This document shows, one piece after another, positions 59,261 to 64,000 of a stretch of 64,000 nucleotides of DNA. The DNA is taken from positions 39,964,001 through 40,028,000 of the forward strand of contig NC_090986.1 of assembly GCF_041146395.1 (NCBI RefSeq), given 5' to 3'. The stretch is from Eulemur rufifrons (Eukaryota > Chordata > Mammalia > Primates > Lemuridae). The notes beneath the pieces are model-generated. The model was not told where the DNA came from. It searched no databases and saw only the letters and a list, made by a program, of their open reading frames with translations. The translations under genes and the position numbers were made by a program. Each line of letters starts with the position of its first letter. The stretch's first letter is position 1.

Positions 59261-60066
59261 ATTTTAGGACCAAGTGTTTTTGGTACTTGAGATATCATTT
59301 ATTTATTGTAGATACTTCCTCAACATACTCTAATTGTTGGAACTTGCATTTGTAAAATATCTTAAAACAGTTCTTTATAATGTAGATGTTGATCTTGAAA
59401 GTGTGGTTGCAGTCTGATGAATAAAATGCTGGGCACAAAAGAGAAATGGTTTAGTTTTAACGAATTACCAAGCACATGATTTTTAGCCTTTACTGATACT
59501 GATAACTAAGAGTTTAGGAAAGCATATGTTAATAATTTGCAGTTTTCTTGGCATTACTCTTATTTGGTGAATGAGAGTGAAATGAGAAGAACTGATGAAA
59601 ATTAAGGGTTTTATTTTTGAAGTCCTAATTTCTGTATAAATTCCTATATCTACTTTTAAAAGAATTCAAAATGTAACTCAACATTTGTAGTAGGTCATTG
59701 AGACTGTACGGTATATCTGGTATCCCTTAGAGAGGCAGTAAATTAATTTCCTTTCATACGATACTGCAGCATTAAGCTTTGTTGGCTCTGTTTCTATCAT
59801 GGGGATAAAAGGATATTTCTAAGTTCTTTGCCTATCTCTTTCCAGCCCTTGTTAGGTTGGTTATTGCTGTGTTATTCAAAAAATAGTGAAGTGTAGTAGA
59901 AAGAGTACTAGAAATTCAGTCCATAGATTTAAACTGTCCTTGCTATGTCACTTATGTGACTTTTGCAAGTTGGTTAGTCTGTTTAATCTTTACTTTTTTA
60001 TTTAAAATGGGAATTGATGATGATGGAAAAGAATGTGAAATTGAAATATTCTATCTTGTATTTCAG
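59261..60066 (+). other. MYCBP2 intron 2, 3' part
   Basis: Mostly unique. A weak MIR-like fragment lies at about 59890-60000 (gtgtagtagaaagagtacta, gtgacttttgcaagttggtt). The acceptor tract before exon 3 is tattctatcttgtatttcag. Confidence 0.5.
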
Positions 60067-60282
60067 TCTGAAAACTTGGAGAATACAGTAATCATACCAG
60101 ATATCAAATTACATAGCAATCCTTCTGCTTTCAATATTTACTGCAATGTACGCCATTGTGTTCTGGAATGGCAGAAAAAGGAAACATCATTGGCAGCTGC
60201 ATCTAAGAACTCTGTGCAGAGTGGAGAATCAGATAGTGATGAAGAGGAGGAATCCAAAGAGCCCCCTATCAAGCTTCCAAAG
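60067..60282 (+). CDS. MYCBP2: MYCBP2 exon 3 (residues 127-198)
   Basis: A 216-nt exon (72 codons) of the E3 ligase MYCBP2, in phase 0 at both ends, so skipping would be in frame. It opens SENLENTVIIPDIKLHSN, contains an ordered-looking core with NIYCNVRHCVLEWQ (around residues 149-162), and ends with an acidic serine-rich stretch GESDSDEEEESKEPP (around residues 179-193) that fits casein-kinase-2 sites. The acceptor is TTTCAG|T at 60065-60066 and the donor AAG|GTAAAC at 60283. The strongly acidic end follows the strongly basic exon 2, so an intramolecular or partner charge interaction is possible (inference). The RCC1-like repeats, PHR domains and RING-Cys-relay catalytic region should follow in later exons outside the window. 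Confidence 0.96.
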
Positions 60283-62130
60283 GTAAACCACTGAGTTCTA
60301 TTTAGATGCCTAAGCTACAGGTGTTCTGGCCATAAGACATATATATATGCATTGGTAAAATACCTTGCATTTTGTAAATTGGTGCACTAAAAATTACCTG
60401 GCTTATGGGTAAGAATAGGTTTGGAGCCGACCAGGAAAACTTTATGCACTTTATAAGTAGAGTGCTAACAAAGTCAATAATTGGTAACTCAGTGGGGAGT
60501 ACTTGGAAAGCCCAGACAGGGAGATCAGTGGGTTGGAGTCTGTTACAGGGGTTATTAAAAATGTACAAAAGGAGTAGAGTAGAAATGCTAGCATAGAGGC
60601 ATTGATCCCTGGCAGATGACAGAACTCTAAGCCAGTAGGCTGACAGTGAGGTGGGTATGAGAGAGAGCAAACTGCCACAAGCGAAGAGCCCTGGAAAACT
60701 GGGGCTGCTCCTCACTGGGGAGGGAGCCCTGGGTGCAGGTATGCATTTTTATTTTTCTTGAAATAGAACTGGAAAGGCTCCTGGCTGTGCAGTAGCGGAG
60801 CTGAGAGCCTTTTCCTTTTCTACCTGATCTTATAATTGTACTCTTGATATTCTGGCTCCTCTTGCTTAGGAAAAAAATCACATATAATTCAACCCAACTT
60901 CTACAAGATTCTGATATCACTCCCTTATTTAAAGAAGCGGATAAACTAATTGGCATTATAGAAACATGCACTGTAGAACAAACTAATCTTAATGTATTCT
61001 ATTCTGTTTTAGTATTGATATATTTCAAAACCGTAGTGTAATTTTGTGTATAATTATTTTTTCTATATTGCAGATGTATTTCTATTAAAAGAGGTGAAAA
61101 TATACACATATTTTTAAAGTGGTACCTTTATATGATTCATGCACATTGTTTTTTCTAAATATAGACATGTTTAAAAATGATCCTTTATTATAAATTATTC
61201 CTACATATTGCCTTTTTTCTAAACTGATATCTTAAAACTGTGCTTTGAAAACTTGTATATATGCATGAGACATCATGTCAACATTTTACTACTAGGAAAT
61301 AGCAGCATAGATGGAACCTATGTTCCTGGTCTGATTTCTCTTGCACATCTTGCGATGGCTGGTTATTCCTAAGTGCACCACGACCCTTAATCATACTGTC
61401 AGGTTCTTCTTGCCTTATTCTCAGCACATGACTGACTACATATCTCATAGGGTATTAAAGGTTTTGTGGCCTTTCTCAGCTTCTTAATCTGCCATCTTCA
61501 AATTATCTTTATCTCCTCCTGTTTCAGAGCAGGACCCTTCTCCTTATTCCCTCTGTCTCCAATGTCTTAACTGTACCTGCTTTTTTAGCTTCTTTCTTTA
61601 ACCTAAAATAAACATGCTTATTTTTTCCACGGAAGGCCCTCTGGGTAGAAGATCATGGTCTCTGATTGTCATTTCTTATGCTTATTTAGGAGAGATTGAG
61701 GGGAAAAAAAACCACAGTTAAGTTAGATGTAAGGCTGTGTAATTTACTTTTACTAAGAATGCCATTCTGTGTATGGGTGAGTCACACTGTACTATAGTAA
61801 TCAAGCTGCCTAAGTCCTGTATTGGGAGGGGAAACAAAAGCCCAGAGAAATCTTTTACAAAAGTATGCAGATTTTAAACAGTAAACTGTAATTCAAATGA
61901 AAAGATATGCATAATCAAGAACAACAGGTTCTTAAGCTATTTTAAAACATCAGGATAAATGACTGTTAAAGAAATAAAATATCAGGCATTCTTAAGATAA
62001 CATTTTTTTCAGCATAATTAACAGAATCAAAAGGGAATCCTTCAAAGAAAATTAAAAGAAGATCAGGTAGCCCAAGTGGTTAATACTGAGCTTTCTACCC
62101 AGTACTGACCTGTTTGGAAGCAGGGTATAG
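60283..62130 (+). other. MYCBP2 intron 3, 5' part
   Basis: No further MYCBP2 exon is visible. The next expected peptide starts IIEVGLCEVF-like and I do not find it in the rest of the window. 60.4-60.8 kb is somewhat GC-richer with no domain on either strand, and 61.3-61.65 kb looks like old unassigned repeat. Confidence 0.5.
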
Positions 62131-62380
62131 GGGTTAAGAACATGAGTTATGGAGCCAAACTGCTTGGATTCAAACACTCACCATTAAAATTATTAGTTCT
62201 GTGATGCTGGGAAAGGTATTTGACATATCTGTGCCTCAGTTTTGTCATCTATAAATTGGTGGTAGTATCTACGTCATAGAGTTGTAGTGACAATTTAAAT
62301 GAATTAATGGATGTTGAGTGCTTGAGAGAACAGTACCTGATTTAAAGAAGTGCTCAATAAATGATAGCTGTAGTTATAAG
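62130..62380 (+). repeat. MIR (sense)
   Basis: A near-complete MIR: gttaagaacatgagttatgg, agccaaactgcttggattca, tgtgcctcagttttgtcatc, tagagttgtagtgacaattt and gtgctcaataaatgatagct. Confidence 0.88.
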
Positions 62381-62496
62381 TGTCAGGTTAGTGCAAACAA
62401 GAAAATGTGTAGGTGCAAATGAATTTGAGTTACTTCTCAAGAAAATCTTACATTTATTAAGAAATACTTTATATCTAAGGTAATGAACCTTTTAGA

Positions 62497-62715
62497 GCAG
62501 TGGTCCCCAACCTTTTTGGCACCACGGGCAGGCTTCATGGAAGACAGTTTTTCTGTGAACCAGGGTAGGGGGTCAGAGGGAGGGAGGTGGAATTCAGGGA
62601 GCGGCTGTAAATACAGATGAAGCTTCACTTGCTTGCCTCCTGCTATGCAGCCTGGTTCCTAACTGGACACAGACCCAGTACCTGTCTGTAGCCTGGGGGT
62701 TGAGGATTTTTTGGC
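62497..62715 (+). mobile_element. hAT-like non-autonomous DNA transposon
   Basis: It opens cagtggtccccaaccttttt, carries tacagatgaagcttcacttg and tcctaactggacacagaccc, and ends cctgggggttgagga, the complement of the opening in degraded form. It is a short deletion derivative with recognisable inverted ends. Subfamily not fixed. Confidence 0.75.
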
Positions 62716-63350
62716 TCTTTGCATGACATGAGGGATTGACAGTAAGAAGAAGATGAGATCTTTAGGATTTGAAGTGATGGGAATTGGAGGACATGTGAGA
62801 AATGTTGACATTTTTCTTTTATTTTTGACCATTTCTGTGCCTCAGCCCCAAATGCTGCTAACCTTTGTTTCAGTTCCTTCCTTTTCTTTGTTCCTCTGTT
62901 GTACCTCCTACACATGTGGCTGTCCCTTTCCTTCTCACTTGAGGTTTCTCTGTCCTACTCCCTTTTTTTTTTTCACATGATTAAAACACTTTTTAATCTG
63001 TTGTTGAAGTGTCATTGTAATACAATTTTATTTTTCCATCGACTTCTAAAAGTTAGTTAAATTGAATTTGGCTGTTATGTAGACCTTGATTGTCACCTTT
63101 TTTGCTTTTTGTTTTTGTGTTTTGTGGGTCAGTAATCATTGGTATTTTAAACAGCTTTCTTACCCCTTAATGAGTCTATATGAAGTTTTTTACCCAGCTC
63201 AAACTGTCACTGATAATCCAGATCCTCTAAAGCTTTCCAAATTTTATAGCTACATAATTTTTAAACAGTAATGCTTAGGATTCATATTTCCCATTTGAAC
63301 TCATTTGAAGCCAGTCATGCCACATATTTTATTAAAAGATGTCAACTTAC
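62716..63350 (+). other. Intron 3 DNA, nothing recognised
   Basis: AT-rich with a short T run near 62965. No exon or named repeat. Confidence 0.35.
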
Positions 63351-64000
63351 ACAGATTCATTTATTTATTTCTTAATTCAGTATGTTCTTTTTTGAGTTTG
63401 TAGCCAGCATTGTGTTAGGCCCTGAGAACTCAAGAATGGACATAATTCCTGCTCCTAAGAAAGCATTGTCTAGTAGGGATAACAAGGAGGCTAATACATA
63501 ACTGTTGTCTAGTGCCTTAAGGATTTATAGGATATGTAGGTATAGTGGAGCACATGAGAGGAAGGACTACATGCTGGCTGAGATGGGGAGCTGAGATAGA
63601 GAGCAGGAGCTAGGTCATAGAGGGCTTTATGTGCCAGGTAACTGATTCAGATACTGTCTTGTGAATAGGAAATACTGAAGATTTTAAACAAAAGAGGATG
63701 ATCAGACTTGCATTTTATTTTAGTAAGATTACTTGGGTGCTGATAAGGCATATCCACTAAAGGGTGGTGAGATTAGAAGCAGAGGAACCAGTGGACAGTT
63801 TTTGTAGTTGTCTAGGAAGTGTCAGTGAGGGTTGGAATTACAGTAGTGACAATGTTTTGAATACAAGAAATGTTAAAGAAGCAGAATTGACAGAAATCAG
63901 TAATTAGTTGGCTATGAAGGCTGAAAGAGAAGGCAGAATCTAAAGCATATTCTTAAAGACTCTGTGAGGTGATGCCATTTACTTAAAGAGGGAGAACTGG
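63351..64000 (+). repeat. Unassigned old interspersed repeat to the window edge
   Basis: The same ancient style as 29.26 and 55.5 kb (gtgttaggccctgagaactc, tcatagagggctttatgtgc, aagattacttgggtgctgat). It runs off the right edge. Confidence 0.4.

Noticed and set aside
60302..60971. Minus-strand open frames of 137 and 114 codons in intron 3
   Set aside because: Overlapping frames in two registers with no domain. The sequence looks like repeat-derived intron DNA.
60283..64000. A fourth MYCBP2 exon
   Set aside because: I looked for a phase-0 acceptor followed by the expected continuation after PPIKLPK and found none; the next exon should lie beyond the window.

Overview
This is mammalian nuclear DNA, almost certainly from a primate and most likely a strepsirrhine (lemur-type). 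The strongest clue is the dimeric Alu at 35580-35915, whose middle region and linker look like the Alu subfamily I associate with Malagasy lemurs. Older AluJ-type copies, monomer fragments, MIR, L2, MaLR and ERVL elements, old L1s and hAT/mariner relics support a primate. A short truncated L1 tail at 1229-1363 also looks strepsirrhine. The species call rests on recognition by eye, without a database search.

The only protein-coding gene I can support is the 5' end of MYCBP2 (PAM/PHR1, the Highwire orthologue) on the + strand. It is a giant RING-Cys-relay E3 ubiquitin ligase used in axon and synapse biology. Three coding exons join cleanly in frame: exon 1 at 26244-26545, exon 2 at 57767-57842 and exon 3 at 60067-60282. 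Together they encode 198 residues, roughly the first 4 percent of the protein. Exon 1 lies in a CpG island (about 25.6-26.64 kb) with a (GGC)8 tract ending 4 nt before three consecutive in-frame ATGs. Intron 1 is 31.2 kb and intron 2 is 2.2 kb; intron 3 runs off the right edge.

Layout: 1-25.5 kb is upstream intergenic DNA. It holds an ERV1-type LTR (0.56-1.1 kb), an MLT1 LTR split by an L1 (1.68-3.12 kb), several MIRs, a mariner transposase relic (13.5 kb), an ERVL provirus remnant on the minus strand (14.36-19.01 kb) with two nested MaLR LTRs, an AluJ (21.8-22.1 kb) and a secondary CpG-rich patch (22.95-23.8 kb) about 3 kb upstream of the main promoter. Intron 1 begins with about 2 kb of mostly unique sequence. 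It then carries a plus-strand ERVL remnant with a tRNA-Leu primer-binding site (32.3-33.1 kb), a long block of antisense L1 interrupted by Alus (35.4-43.9 kb), an ERV1-like LTR (44.7-45.15 kb) and a second antisense L1 block (47.4-53.2 kb) containing a 599-bp solo LTR with a 4-bp target duplication. Intron 2 is about half antisense L1. Intron 3 holds a MIR, a hAT relic and old repeats.

I found no CRISPR array, operon, tRNA/rRNA gene or new multi-gene system. The unusual points are structural: the 5' UTR GGC tract and NRF1-like inverted repeat, the orphan CpG patch, the nested retroelements with readable target duplications, the antisense bias of long L1s in the gene body, and several short local tandem duplications.
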